Positions 27,163-38,897 are shown, numbered from the stretch's first letter. The stretch: DNA of 64,000 bases from an uncultured Pseudomonadales bacterium (GCA_958295875.1 OY282379.1:1922001-1986000), one strand, 5' to 3'. Notes: a model not told the origin generated them from the sequence alone. Made by a program: numbers and translations.

Positions 27163-28110
27163 CTGATCGAACTCTACATGATCGTCGGGTTCGCGCTCGC
27201 CGCCTATTCGGTGGTGGCGAACGACTCCATCCAGACGCTGGGCACGTTCCTCTCCTCCAACGCGCACAGGCCGTGGTGGGCGCTGTGGCTCTTCGCCGGC
27301 GGGATTCTCGTCGCCGTCATCGTCTTTGGCTGGTGGAGCAGCGGAGACCCAGCCTATGGCCGCCTCGAGAAGTTCCCCGTGCCGGCGGGTGGCATCAGCT
27401 GGGTACACGCCATTCCACCGCTCGCGCTGTTGATTCTCACGCGCTTCGGCGTGCCGGTGAGCACGACGTTTCTCGTCCTCACGGTGTTCGCGTCCAGCAA
27501 CATCGACGCGATGCTCATGAAGTCCGCATTGGGCTATGTGGTGGCCTTCGGCGCCGCGCTGTTGCTGTTTCGGCTGGTCTTCAAGCGCGCGACGGAGTTC
27601 TTCCATCGCACCCGCGGCGCGGACATCCCTCGCTATTGGGTGGTGCTGCAATGGCTCTCCACCGGCTTCCTCTGGAGCCAGTGGCTCATTCAAGACTTGG
27701 CCAACATCTTCGTCTACCTGCCACGCGACATGTCCGTGGGGTGGCTGGCGTTTGGTTCGAGCCTGCTGGTGATCTTCCTCGGCGTCGTGTTCTATCAGTT
27801 CGGCGGCCAAATCCAGAAGATCGTCACCTCCAAGACAGACACCACGGACATCCGCGCCGCCACCATCATCGACTTCATCTATGGCGTGGTGCTGCTCATT
27901 TTCAAGGAGTGGAGCAACATGCCGATGAGCACGACGTGGGTGTTCCTCGGCGTGCTGGCCGGGCGCGAGTTCGCCCTGTCGATGTACTTGGCAGACACGC
28001 ACGCGCGCGCCACCACGCGCAAGGTGCTGCTCGACGCCGCCAAGGCGCTGAGCGGTTTGGTGGTGAGCGTGGTGCTCGCCTTCGGGCTGCCTTGGTTGGC
28101 GGGTTGGTGA
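27163..28110 (+). CDS. Polytopic membrane protein, PiT-phosphate-permease-like; start disrupted
   Basis: About eight hydrophobic segments. AAYSVVANDSIQTLGTFL near the start and a repeat of the type GVPVSTTFLVL and MPMSTTWVFLGVLAGRE in the two halves recall the inverted repeats of PiT transporters, but I would not assign a substrate. The first in-frame ATG is 27178, inside the first helix. Open codons SLIELY precede it, so the real start is upstream; 27163 is only the non-standard CTG. An ATG at 27126 joins this frame if one G is removed from the seven-G run at 27143-27149. Confidence 0.7.
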   Translation: MIELYMIVGFALAAYSVVANDSIQTLGTFLSSNAHRPWWALWLFAGGILVAVIVFGWWSSGDPAYGRLEKFPVPAGGISWVHAIPPLALLILTRFGVPVSTTFLVLTVFASSNIDAMLMKSALGYVVAFGAALLLFRLVFKRATEFFHRTRGADIPRYWVVLQWLSTGFLWSQWLIQDLANIFVYLPRDMSVGWLAFGSSLLVIFLGVVFYQFGGQIQKIVTSKTDTTDIRAATIIDFIYGVVLLIFKEWSNMPMSTTWVFLGVLAGREFALSMYLADTHARATTRKVLLDAAKALSGLVVSVVLAFGLPWLAGW

Positions 28111-28151
28111 GCGGCGCCGCCTAGCGCGGTTGCTCGGCGCGCAGCCTCGGC

Positions 28152-29405
28152 TCAGCCGCCGACGTTCCTCGGCACATCCCGGAACGGGCCGCTGTCCATG
28201 CGTGGCTCCCTGGGCAGGCCCAGCACCCGCTCGGCGATGATGTTGCGTTGGATTTCGTCCGTGCCACCGGCGATGGACGTCGCCGGCACCGAAACGAGAA
28301 TCTCGGCGATGAGGCCATCCAAGGGGCCGTCGTCGCCGGCCAGCATGGCGTCCGCCCCGGCAATTAGCGTATGGGCATGGGCCGCGGCGCGGGCGACGTG
28401 GCTCGCTGCCAGCTTGCCCAGCGAGCCTTCCGGGCCCTGTGGGCGGCCAAGCTCTTGGTCTGCCCGGGCGCGGCGCGCGGTCCATTCCGCCGAGCGCGCC
28501 AGCACCAACAGCCGCGCCACCGCTTGGCGCACGGCAGGGTCTGCGATGCGGCCGGTTTCACGCGCCCGCGGCAGCACCAAATCCACCCGCCCAGCGCGCT
28601 GCGGATACCACTTGTAAGGTTCCATCAGCGTGGCGGTTTCCGCCGCCTCTTCCGCGTAGATGCGTCCCTCGCCGCGGCGCTCGCGGACGCTGCCGCGCAA
28701 GCCATCGGCGCCGCGGCGTTCGTGGGCGAGCGTCGTCATGGCGATGCGCCAACCTTGGCCCACTGCGCCAACGCGGTAAGGCCGCTCGATCTTCGCATCC
28801 GTCATGAACACTTCGTTGAACGACGCATGGCCGTTCATTTGCCGCAACTGCCGCACCTCGACGCCGGGCTGGCGCATGTTCAGCACGAAGTAAGTGAGGC
28901 CCTGATGCTTGGGCGCGTCCCAATCCGTGCGCGCGAGCAGCAGGCCATAGTCCGCATGGTGGGCGCTCGTCGTCCACACCTTCTGGCCGTTCACCACCCA
29001 ATTGTCGCCGTCCAAGTCGGCGCGGGTGGTGGCGCCGGCAAGGTCCGAACCGCTGCCCGGCTCGCTGAAGAGCTGGCACCAAGTGTCTTCCCCGGTGAGG
29101 ATGCGGCGCAGGAAGCGTTCCTTGTGGAAGTCGTCCCCGTATTCGAGGAGCGTGGCGCCGGCGAGCAGGCGAATGCCCATCTTGGCGACGCCCACGGCGC
29201 CGAACTGGGCAAACTCCTCGTCCACCGCTTGGCTCAGCGCGACGGACAAGCCGCGGCCATGCCACTGCTCCGGCCAGTGCGGCATGCCCCAGCCAGAATC
29301 CGCCAACATGCCGCGCCACGCCGCCAAGGAACGCTCCGCGTCCCAATGTTCCGCGAGCCACGCCCGCGCTTCGGCGCGCACGCCGGCCTCGTTCGGTTCC
29401 GTCAT
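28152..29405 (-). CDS. Acyl-CoA dehydrogenase family protein (subunit of a pair)
   Basis: FAD-dependent alpha,beta-desaturation of an acyl-CoA. FAD-binding blocks are CQLFSEPGSGSDLAG and WVVNGQKVWTTSAHHADY; the C-terminus has SIAGGTDEIQRNIIAERVLGLP. ATG 29405 overlaps the upstream gene stop (ATGA) and gives 417 residues; the longer frame to 29690 only overlaps that gene. The EGT glutamate of MCAD-type enzymes is replaced by GGT here, so catalysis may need the partner subunit. Substrate unknown. Confidence 0.9.
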   Translation of the reverse strand: MTEPNEAGVRAEARAWLAEHWDAERSLAAWRGMLADSGWGMPHWPEQWHGRGLSVALSQAVDEEFAQFGAVGVAKMGIRLLAGATLLEYGDDFHKERFLRRILTGEDTWCQLFSEPGSGSDLAGATTRADLDGDNWVVNGQKVWTTSAHHADYGLLLARTDWDAPKHQGLTYFVLNMRQPGVEVRQLRQMNGHASFNEVFMTDAKIERPYRVGAVGQGWRIAMTTLAHERRGADGLRGSVRERRGEGRIYAEEAAETATLMEPYKWYPQRAGRVDLVLPRARETGRIADPAVRQAVARLLVLARSAEWTARRARADQELGRPQGPEGSLGKLAASHVARAAAHAHTLIAGADAMLAGDDGPLDGLIAEILVSVPATSIAGGTDEIQRNIIAERVLGLPREPRMDSGPFRDVPRNVGG

Positions 29406-30538
29406 TGCATGTGCCGCATCATGAGTTCCCGGTGGTACGCGGCGTCGCCGAGCAAGGCTTCGGAAGCCTTGGCGCGCTTGAACCACAAATGGGTGTCGTT
29501 TTCCCAAGTGAAGCCGATGCCGCCGTGGATCTGAATGCACGCGGCCGCAGCGCCAAGATACGCCTCTGAAGCGGCTGCCTTTGCCAGCGACGCCAATGCC
29601 GGCGCGTCGGGGTCGTCTTCCGCCACCGCCGCGGCGGCGCGGTACGCGGCAGATTTCGCCAACTCCACTTCCAGCAGCATGTCCGCGCATTTGTGCTTGA
29701 TGGCCTGAAACGAGCCGATCTGCCGGCCGAATTGCATCCGCAGCTTCGCGTAGTCCACCGCGGAATCCAACATGCGCTGGGCGCCGCCCACCATTTCGTT
29801 GGCAAGCGCCGCGGCGGCTTCCGCGAGGGCGCGTTTGAGCGGCGCCGCGGCGCCTTCCGGTTCGCCCAACGGCTCGGCGCGCGCACCGCGGAAGGTGAGA
29901 TGTGCGAGCTTGCGGGTTGGATCCAGCGAGCGCAGCGGGCGCCGTTCAAGGCCTTTGGCGTCCCCCGGCAGCGTGCAGAGCGACAGCCCATCCGCCCCGC
30001 GGCTGCCGGGCGCCCGTGCCACGGCGATGATGCAATCCGCGGTGCAGCCATCCAGCACGAAGCGCTTCTCGCCGTCGAGCCGATAGCCGCCGTCCACAGG
30101 CGTGGCGGTGAGCGCCACCTGCTCCACATCCCAACCACCGCTCGGTTCCGTGAACGCCAACGTGGCGCGCCGCGTGCCGGCCGTGAGGTCCGGCAACAAC
30201 GCGGCCTTCTCCGCCTCGCTGCCGCCATGCTGAATCGCGCCGGTCGCCAAGACTGCCGATGAGAAGTAGGGCGCACATAACAACGCGCGGCCCATCTCCT
30301 CCAAGGCGATGCCGAGCTCCACGAACGAAAAGCCCTGCCCGCCGTAGGCTTCGGGAACGTGGATGGCGCAGAAGCCGAGCTCCTTGGCGAGCCGATCCCA
30401 AACGGCCGGGTCGAAGCCGCTTGTCGATTCCATCCATTCGCGCACGGCGGTGGGCGGCGACACGTCGCCGAGGAAACGCCGCGCGACGTCCCGGAACTGG
30501 CGCTGCTCGTCGGTGAAGCTGAAAGCGGCGGCGGGCAT
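29402..30538 (-). CDS. Acyl-CoA dehydrogenase family protein (partner subunit)
   Basis: 378 residues, first gene of a translationally coupled pair. N-terminal FSFTDEQRQFRDVARRFL, then LAFTEPSGGWDVEQ, and the C-terminal helix block CIQIHGGIGFTWENDTHLWFKR. It has the FAD-binding core but ends soon after the GGIGFT block, without the usual terminal EGT motif. Such pairs with a full-length partner form alpha2beta2 enzymes in some bacteria; that is an inference here. Confidence 0.88.
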   Translation of the reverse strand: MPAAAFSFTDEQRQFRDVARRFLGDVSPPTAVREWMESTSGFDPAVWDRLAKELGFCAIHVPEAYGGQGFSFVELGIALEEMGRALLCAPYFSSAVLATGAIQHGGSEAEKAALLPDLTAGTRRATLAFTEPSGGWDVEQVALTATPVDGGYRLDGEKRFVLDGCTADCIIAVARAPGSRGADGLSLCTLPGDAKGLERRPLRSLDPTRKLAHLTFRGARAEPLGEPEGAAAPLKRALAEAAAALANEMVGGAQRMLDSAVDYAKLRMQFGRQIGSFQAIKHKCADMLLEVELAKSAAYRAAAAVAEDDPDAPALASLAKAAASEAYLGAAAACIQIHGGIGFTWENDTHLWFKRAKASEALLGDAAYHRELMMRHMQ

Positions 30539-30652
30539 GGTTGAAGGATGGCAGACCCTTCGCCTAAGCGCTAGCCGAGGCGCTGGTGGTGATCGAGACG
30601 CCTTCGCGTTTGACCGCCGCTTAGACAGGTTCTCGCACGCTGGCTGTCTGCG

Positions 30653-31852
30653 TTACGGCCCCAAGCGCGACAACTCATCGGCCAACTCCCGCAATCCAAT
30701 CGCTTCCAGCCCACCTTCCTTCGGGTACCGCTCGTCGCCGCCATAGACGAGGAAGGCTTGGTCTGGCTGCACGTCTTCCAGGGCAGTGCGCAGCCCCTTG
30801 CCGACGGCGGGCGCGAGCCCGCGCTTGATCTCAACCGCCCACAGCCGATCGCCCGGCAACTCCAACACAAGATCGATCTCCACGCCGGTGGCGGTGCGGT
30901 AGAAACTCGCTTGGGTGAGCTCCGGGGCGGCGCGCAGCAAGGTTTCCACGACAAAGCCCTCCCAACTGGCGCCGGCCACGGGGTGGCCCAGCACCGCTTC
31001 GTCGTCGTCCAGCCGCAGCAGCCGATGGACGATGCCGCTGTCGCGCACATACACCTTGGGCGATTTCACCAGCCGTTTGCGGACATTGGCGAAGAACGGC
31101 GGCAAGCGCCGCACCAACAAGAGATCGACCAACAGGTCCAGATAGCGGGCGACGGTCTTGCCATCCACCGCGAGGCTGTTGGCAAAGGCGGCAGCGTTCC
31201 ACAAGCCGCCTTGGGCATGCGCCAGCATGGTCCAGAAGCGGCGCAGCGTCTGCGCCGGAATGCGCGGCCCCAGCGCTGGAATGTCTCGCTCCAAGTAGGT
31301 GCGAATGAAGTTCTCCCGCCAGAGGGCGCTGTCCGCGTCGGTGGCGGCGAGAAAGCTGCGCGGAAACCCGCCCCGAGCCCACAGGCGCGTCGGCTGCGGG
31401 GCGGGCAGTTCCCGAACGTCGAGCGGGCCGAGCTCCACATAGGCGATGCGGCCTGCCAAGCTCTCGCCGGATTGCCGCAGCAAGTCCATGGATGCTGAGC
31501 CGAGCAGGAGGAACTGCCCGACGCCCTCGCCGCGGCGAATGCGCCCGTCGATGATGCCGCGCAACGCCCGAAACAGTTCCGGCATGTGCTGAATCTCGTC
31601 CAGCACCGCCAATCGGCCCCGCTGCGCACCGAGATAGCCCGGCGCATCGACCAGCTTCTGTTGGTCTACCGGATTCTCCAAATCCAGATAGAAGCTAGGC
31701 TTCCCCAGCCGCTTGGCGCTCGTTTCGGCAACAGCGTGCGCCAAGGTGGTTTTGCCCACTTGGCGCGGCCCCAACAGGGCGACAGCCGGGAATGTCCCCA
31801 ACCGGGCCTCCAATCGGGCACCGACTTCGCGATTCAGGGGAGCTGTCGCCAT
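30653..31852 (-). CDS. AAA ATPase with DUF4143 domain
   Basis: AAA_14-type P-loop ATPase: Walker A LLGPRQVGKTTLAHAV near residue 30, Walker B VLDEIQHMPELFRALRG near 85, the sensor block LLLGSASMDLLRQSGESLAGR, and a C-terminal DUF4143 with restriction-nuclease-like residues (EIDLVLE, WAVEIKRGLAP). The start at 31852 gives 399 residues, the family norm. These proteins are widespread, often standalone and mobile; their role is unsettled. Confidence 0.88.
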   Translation of the reverse strand: MATAPLNREVGARLEARLGTFPAVALLGPRQVGKTTLAHAVAETSAKRLGKPSFYLDLENPVDQQKLVDAPGYLGAQRGRLAVLDEIQHMPELFRALRGIIDGRIRRGEGVGQFLLLGSASMDLLRQSGESLAGRIAYVELGPLDVRELPAPQPTRLWARGGFPRSFLAATDADSALWRENFIRTYLERDIPALGPRIPAQTLRRFWTMLAHAQGGLWNAAAFANSLAVDGKTVARYLDLLVDLLLVRRLPPFFANVRKRLVKSPKVYVRDSGIVHRLLRLDDDEAVLGHPVAGASWEGFVVETLLRAAPELTQASFYRTATGVEIDLVLELPGDRLWAVEIKRGLAPAVGKGLRTALEDVQPDQAFLVYGGDERYPKEGGLEAIGLRELADELSRLGP

Positions 31853-32081
31853 CTTTGTAATTATGGAGAGACATTCCCGATTTGCAACCCTAGTTGCCGG
31901 CTCAGGGCTGGTTTCACAGGAGCTGCACGGTGCTTGGAAGTCCGCAAGCATGGGATCGTTCGATGCACCAACAATCGCAGCGAGCCAGTGGCCTGCCCAA
32001 GCTAGCCGCGCCGGCTGGGCTGCCGGGCACCGGAGGGGGGGCAATGCTCGGTTGCTTGGTCGCCGACGACTTTGGCCGCGC

Positions 32082-32112
32082 TTGATTCCCGAACCGCATC
32101 GCAGCCTATACT
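32082..32112 (+). promoter_or_regulatory. Predicted promoter of the monooxygenase gene
   Basis: TTGATT (32082-32087), 19-nt spacer, TATACT (32107-32112). The -10 is strong and the spacer is longer than ideal. It lies 35 nt before ATG 32148. Confidence 0.5.
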
Positions 32113-32147
32113 AGGGGTTCCCTGCCTTGAACGAAGGAGCCTGGAAC

Positions 32148-33953
<1,806 letters not shown>

Positions 33954-34008
33954 CGCATTGGCCGCGGCGGCGCGTCGGGATGGCCGGCGGGCCGCTGCGG
34001 GCAACTCC

Positions 34009-34992
34009 ATGATCCGCAATTGGCCGGCGCTGGGGTTCATGCTGGCGACGTTTGGCAGCGCTGCCTTCGCCTACGAGACGGACCCGTACACCGGGCGCCA
34101 CATCGACATTGCCGAGAGCGCCCCCGCATTGGACCGCCAGGTCAACGCTGCGCTCGATGAACTCGCGGCGGGCTGGCGCCGAGGCGCCGACGAAGGGCGT
34201 TTCGCCACCGCCATCTATCGCAAGCTCGGCGGCCGCCATTGGGTGGACAAGCTGGAGCGCTGGGCCATCCGGGCACCGGAGGTGGAGAAGATCCCCGTCA
34301 CGCGCTCGCAATCCATCTACGCGCAACTGCCCATGTACGCCACCCGCGTGGCCGGCATCTTCGGATTCGGGCCGACGATCAAGGTGAATGGGGCGCTCAT
34401 CGGCACCGACAAGATCGGCCACTTCCTCTCGCAGGGCTGGAAGTTCTATCGCCGCTACCGACGCATGGGGGATGAAGCGCGGGCGGCAAAGCGCTCCGTC
34501 ACCACCGAGAAGGCGATCTTCGGTCGGCTCACCACCGGCGCCTACTCGAACGCAGACATCGTGGCGAACTACGAGGGCTATCGCTTCTACCGCAGCCTCT
34601 TTGAGGATGGCGTGGTGCCCGGCAAAGGCGCCATCTTCGTCTGGGAGGGCGGCAAGCCGGTGCGCCAGCGCGACTTTGCGTGGGGAGACCATGTGAACGC
34701 CTTCTGGGATGAAGCCATCAACCCGAACGCCTACGACCGGCTGCTCCGGCCGCACATCGAACAGGTGTTGCTGCGCCACTGCGACCGCTTCGAGAGCAAT
34801 GCAGAGCGCTATGCCGCGCCGGATGCCGACGCGCTGTTCGAGCGCTACCAACCCATCGGCGTGGTGGACACCCGGGCGCTGCGCCCAGATCGATTCCTCA
34901 CCAACCAGTGCCCGCCGAGCGGCGCATCTGATGCGCCGAACACCAACCAGCGCTCTGCGCCAGCGGCGTTGGCGAACTCGCCGGCGCCCTAG
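34009..34992 (+). CDS. Secreted protein of unknown function
   Basis: A 327-residue protein with a signal peptide (MIRNWPALGFMLATFG, cut near FAYETD). The rest is soluble and rich in Tyr, Arg and Trp: GTDKIGHFLSQGWKFYRRYRR, YSNADIVANYEGYRFYRSLF and DFAWGDHVNAFWDEAINPNAY are distinct blocks with buried-looking aromatics. I do not recognise the family. The tail after residue 300 is low complexity. It follows the monooxygenase by 55 nt and may be co-transcribed. Confidence 0.7.
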   Translation: MIRNWPALGFMLATFGSAAFAYETDPYTGRHIDIAESAPALDRQVNAALDELAAGWRRGADEGRFATAIYRKLGGRHWVDKLERWAIRAPEVEKIPVTRSQSIYAQLPMYATRVAGIFGFGPTIKVNGALIGTDKIGHFLSQGWKFYRRYRRMGDEARAAKRSVTTEKAIFGRLTTGAYSNADIVANYEGYRFYRSLFEDGVVPGKGAIFVWEGGKPVRQRDFAWGDHVNAFWDEAINPNAYDRLLRPHIEQVLLRHCDRFESNAERYAAPDADALFERYQPIGVVDTRALRPDRFLTNQCPPSGASDAPNTNQRSAPAALANSPAP

Positions 34993-35001
34993 CGCCAGCC
35001 C

Positions 35002-36939
35002 TCAAGCGTCGAGGGTGATGAGCTCCATGCCCTCCTCGACGCGCTGCCCCGCGGCAACCTGCACCGCCGTCACCCGGCCAGCGCCAGGCGCGACGACGTT
35101 GTGTTCCATCTTCATCGCTTCCAACACCACCAGCGTCTGCCCTTGGCGCACACGCTCGCCGGTCGCGACTTGCACCGTCACCACGGTGCCCGGCATCGGC
35201 GCCGTCACCTTGCCGCCGCCGCTGGCGACGTTGCCGAAATCCTGAGCGTCGGGGTTCGTCACGGAAAAGCGCTCGGTGGCGCCATCCTTGGCAACGAACA
35301 GGTCGTCGCCGAGGCGATGGATCGCGGCGGCGATGCGAGCGCCGTCCACATGGGCGCTCAGGTGGTTATCCGCAAACGCAGCGCCACGCACCGAGAAGGC
35401 GCCATCCGGCGTTTCAACCCGGAATACAGCGCCTGTGCGCGTCACCTCGGCTTGCAGGCGCTTGCGCCCACGCCGCAAAGTGATGCGCTGGCTGTGCGGC
35501 AGGTTGAGTTGAAAGCCATCCGCCGCCCACGGCCCGTCGCTGGACGCGCCCTGCACCAGCGCCAGCGCCGCCGCCACCAAGCTCATCGGGTCTTCGGCGG
35601 GCACCAAGTCCGCCGCGTGGTCTTCGGCTAGGCGGGTGGTGTAGGCGCCGCCTCTGAACGCTTCGTGGCCGAGAATGTGGCGCAGATAGGCGACGTTGTG
35701 TTCAACGCCGACGATCTCCGTTTGCCGCAGCGCCTCGCGCAGCGCGACGATGGCCGCGTTCCGGTCTGCCCCGTGGGCGATGATCTTGGCCAGCATCGGG
35801 TCGTAATGCACCGATACCTCGCCGCCAGCTTCCACGCCAGCATCCACGCGCACGGTGTGCGGCCACGCCACGCGATGCAACGTGCCGGTGGAGGGCAGGA
35901 AGTTGCGCTTAACGTTCTCCGCATACACGCGCGCTTCAATGGCATGGCCGCGAATGGTCAAATCCTCTTGGGTGAATGGCAGGGGCTCGCCGGCAGCCAC
36001 GCGCAGCTGCAGCTCCACAAGATCGAGCCCCAGAATCGCCTCGGTGACCGGATGTTCCACTTGCAGCCGGGTGTTCATCTCCATGAAGTGGAACGCGCCG
36101 TCTTCGGCGATGAACTCCACCGTGCCGGCGCCAACGTAGTCCACCGCCCGCGCCACCCGTGCCGCGGCCTCCCCCATGCGCACCCGCAACGGTGCGTCCA
36201 CCGTGGGCGCCGGCGCTTCTTCGATGACCTTTTGATGGCGGCGCTGCACCGAGCAATCCCGCTCGAAGAGCGAGACGACGTTGCCGTGCTGATCCGCGAG
36301 CACTTGCACCTCGATGTGCTTTGGCGCGGCCAAGTAACGTTCCAGCAAGACGCTGTCGTCGCCAAACGCGGCGCTGGCTTCACGCCGAGCGCCGGCCAAC
36401 GCGGCCTCGAACTGCCCGGCCTCCGTCACCAACCGCATGCCTTTGCCGCCGCCGCCGGCGGATGCCTTGATGAGCAGCGGATAACCCACTTGCGCCGCTT
36501 CCCGCGCCAGCGTGGCGTCCGTTTGGTCGTCGCCCTGATAGCCGGGCACCACGGGTGCCCCGGCCGCCTGCACCAACTGCTTGGCTTGGATTTTGGAACC
36601 CATCGCGCGCATCGCCGCGGCAGACGGCCCCACGAACACACACCCAGCGGCGGCGCAAGCCTCGGCCAAGGCCGCGTTCTCCGACAGGAAACCGTAGCCA
36701 GGATGCACGGCGTCCGCGCCCGTGGCGGCCACGGCGTCCATCACCCGCGCCACGCTGAGGTAGCTCTGGGTCGCCGGCGGCGGGCCGATGCGAATGGCCT
36801 CGTCGGCTTGGCGCACATGGGGCGCTGCCGCGTCCGCATCCGAATACACGGCAACCGTTTCCACGCCTAGGCGCCGTGCCGTGCGGATGATGCGGCAAGC
36901 GATTTCGCCGCGGTTGGCGATGAGCAGCGTGCGAATCAT
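35002..36939 (-). CDS. Biotin carboxylase/BCCP subunit, methylcrotonyl-CoA carboxylase type
   Basis: Carboxylates its own biotin with ATP and bicarbonate for transfer to an acyl-CoA. ATP-grasp biotin carboxylase at residues 1-450 (LLIANRGEIACRIIRTARRLG, GGGGKGMRLV, EMNTRLQVEHPVTE). The biotin lysine is in VLEAMKMEHNVVAPGAG near the end. The start at 36939 gives 645 residues; a longer frame to 37020 overlaps the beta gene. The partner upstream is MccB-like, so leucine degradation is likely; geranyl- or propionyl-CoA carboxylase are alternatives. Confidence 0.92.
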   Translation of the reverse strand: MIRTLLIANRGEIACRIIRTARRLGVETVAVYSDADAAAPHVRQADEAIRIGPPPATQSYLSVARVMDAVAATGADAVHPGYGFLSENAALAEACAAAGCVFVGPSAAAMRAMGSKIQAKQLVQAAGAPVVPGYQGDDQTDATLAREAAQVGYPLLIKASAGGGGKGMRLVTEAGQFEAALAGARREASAAFGDDSVLLERYLAAPKHIEVQVLADQHGNVVSLFERDCSVQRRHQKVIEEAPAPTVDAPLRVRMGEAAARVARAVDYVGAGTVEFIAEDGAFHFMEMNTRLQVEHPVTEAILGLDLVELQLRVAAGEPLPFTQEDLTIRGHAIEARVYAENVKRNFLPSTGTLHRVAWPHTVRVDAGVEAGGEVSVHYDPMLAKIIAHGADRNAAIVALREALRQTEIVGVEHNVAYLRHILGHEAFRGGAYTTRLAEDHAADLVPAEDPMSLVAAALALVQGASSDGPWAADGFQLNLPHSQRITLRRGRKRLQAEVTRTGAVFRVETPDGAFSVRGAAFADNHLSAHVDGARIAAAIHRLGDDLFVAKDGATERFSVTNPDAQDFGNVASGGGKVTAPMPGTVVTVQVATGERVRQGQTLVVLEAMKMEHNVVAPGAGRVTAVQVAAGQRVEEGMELITLDA

Positions 36940-36946
36940 CGCCGCA

Positions 36947-38557
36947 TCACATGCGGAAGACGCCGAACCGCGCGGGCTCTGCTTCCAACTCGCGGGTGGC
37001 CACGGTAAGCGCCAAGCCAAGCACGCGGCGCGTGTCTGCCGGATCGATCACGCCGTCGTCCCACAAGCGGGCGCTGGCGAACCACGGATGGCCTTCGCGC
37101 TCGTACTGTTCGCGGATATCGTCCATGAACATGTCCTGCTCGGCTTGTGGCCACTCGGCGCCGCGCGCGGACAGTCCGTCGCGCCGCACCGTTGCCAGCA
37201 CATGCGCGGCCTGCTCGCCGCCCATCACCGAGATGCGTGCATTGGGCCACGTCCACAACATGCGCGCGCCATACGCCCGGCCGCACATGGCGTAGTTGCC
37301 GGCGCCGAACGAGCCGCCGATCACCACGGTGAACTTGGGCACCTTGGCGCACGCCACCGCGGTGACCATCTTGGCGCCGTCCTTGGCGATGCCAAGGCGC
37401 TCGTACTTGCGCCCGACCATGAACCCGGTGATGTTCTGCAGGAACAGGAGCGGCACGCCGCGACGATCTGCGAGCTGCACGAAATGGGCGCCCTTCAGGG
37501 CAGATTCCGAGAACAAGATGCCGTTGTTGGCGAGAATGCCCACCGGCACCCCGTGGATGCGCGCGAAGCCGCATACCAAGGTTTCGCCATAGAGCGCCTT
37601 GAACTCGTGGAAGTCCGACGCATCGACCAAGCGGGCGATCACCTCACGCACATCGTAGGGTGTGCGCGTTTCGGCCGGCATCACGCCGTAGAGCTCTTCC
37701 GGCGGGTAGGCCGGCGCTTGCGTGGCGGCCATGTCCACCGTGGGCCGGTAACGCAGGTTGCTCGCCGCCACGGCCTCGCGCGCCAAGGCCAAGGCGTGCT
37801 CGTCGTTGGCGGCTAGGTAGTCCGCCACGCCGGAGATGCGCGCATGCACCTCGCCGCCGCCCAAGCTCTCCGCATCCACCTCCTCGCCGGTGGCCGCCTT
37901 CACCAGTGGCGGGCCGCCGAGGAAGATGGTGCCTTGGTTGCGCACGATGATGGCCATGTCGCACATGGCCGGCACATAGGCGCCGCCAGCGGTGCAGGAG
38001 CCCATCACCACAGCGATTTGCGGGATGCCGGCGGCAGATAGGTTCGCTTGGTTGTAGAAGATGCGGCCAAAGTGTTCCTTGTCCGGAAACACCTCGGCCT
38101 GCAGCGGCAGGTATGCGCCGCCCGAATCCACCAAGTAGATGCAGGGCAACTGGTTCGCCAGCGCGATCTCTTGCGCGCGCAGGTGCTTCTTCACCGTGAG
38201 CGGGTAGTAGGCGCCACCTTTCACCGTGGCATCGTTGGCGACGACGACGCACTCCTTGCCGGCGACGCGCCCGATGCCGGTGACGATGCCGGCGGCCGGG
38301 AGCTCGTCCTCATAGACGCCGTGGGCGCCGAGCTGGCCGACCTCCAGGAACGGCGAGCCTTGGTCGAGGAGGCCGCGCACCCGTTCGCGCGCCAGCAGCT
38401 TGCCCCTTGCGACGTGCCGTTCCCTGGCGCGTTCGCCGCCACCCGCGGCGATGCGCTGCGTCACCGCCGCCAATGCGTCGCGCAATCCCAAGTGGTGCCG
38501 TTCGTTGGCCTTGAACGATTCGGCGCGGGAATCGATTTTGGACTTGATGACCGCCAT
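36947..38557 (-). CDS. Carboxyltransferase beta subunit, methylcrotonyl-CoA carboxylase type
   Basis: Transfers the carboxyl group from biotin to the acyl-CoA. Family blocks: [35 protein letters not shown], the oxyanion [13 protein letters not shown] and the C-terminal [15 protein letters not shown]. Most similar in pattern to MccB/LiuB. It has 536 residues. First gene of the pair; the alpha subunit starts 7 nt after its stop. With bkdA1A2B it supplies two steps of leucine catabolism. Confidence 0.92.
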   Translation of the reverse strand: MAVIKSKIDSRAESFKANERHHLGLRDALAAVTQRIAAGGGERARERHVARGKLLARERVRGLLDQGSPFLEVGQLGAHGVYEDELPAAGIVTGIGRVAGKECVVVANDATVKGGAYYPLTVKKHLRAQEIALANQLPCIYLVDSGGAYLPLQAEVFPDKEHFGRIFYNQANLSAAGIPQIAVVMGSCTAGGAYVPAMCDMAIIVRNQGTIFLGGPPLVKAATGEEVDAESLGGGEVHARISGVADYLAANDEHALALAREAVAASNLRYRPTVDMAATQAPAYPPEELYGVMPAETRTPYDVREVIARLVDASDFHEFKALYGETLVCGFARIHGVPVGILANNGILFSESALKGAHFVQLADRRGVPLLFLQNITGFMVGRKYERLGIAKDGAKMVTAVACAKVPKFTVVIGGSFGAGNYAMCGRAYGARMLWTWPNARISVMGGEQAAHVLATVRRDGLSARGAEWPQAEQDMFMDDIREQYEREGHPWFASARLWDDGVIDPADTRRVLGLALTVATRELEAEPARFGVFRM

Positions 38558-38868
38558 CCACAGCTAGGCCAACACGAGGTGGCGCGAGTGTCGCAAGACG
38601 GCGCTGGCAAGACAATGGCATGTCAACGCAAAGCAGAAGTGTCCCCTTTGCCTGCGAACGCAGCCCATGACGGCGCACAAATCCCCTCGCCACTGTCGAG
38701 GCTGGCAACTCTCGAACGCCAACGGGGCTACCGTCCGCGAAACGTTGTCCATCGCCGCTGCCATGGCCTAGCCCCGAGTTTCGCCCCGCTCGCCGGCAGC
38801 GCTTCTGCCTCCTCCACTCGGAAGCGTCCGTAAACGGCTCCCCTGAGAGACCGTAAGCGCGTACAGCG
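38558..38868. other. Intergenic stretch without a recognisable gene
   Basis: About 310 nt between mccB (minus) and the helicase gene. I found no tRNA-like fold, no long repeat and no protein-like frame. It marks the left border of the AT-richer island. Confidence 0.5.
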
Positions 38869-38897
38869 TTGCCGCCGTGATTCCTAGGGCTTATGCT
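38869..38897 (+). promoter_or_regulatory. Predicted promoter of the helicase-DUF2290 operon
   Basis: TTGCCG (38869-38874), 17-nt spacer, TATGCT (38892-38897). Two copies of CCTAGG (38883-38888 and 38912-38917) flank the presumed transcription start. Confidence 0.4.

Noticed and set aside
27084..28124. 332-codon frame 27126-28124 as the real gene
   Set aside because: After eight residues it becomes Arg/His-rich without membrane pattern; the 27163-28110 frame has a clean polytopic pattern.
32127..32147. TTG 32127 as start of the monooxygenase
   Set aside because: The Shine-Dalgarno GAAGGAG lies after it, directly before ATG 32148.
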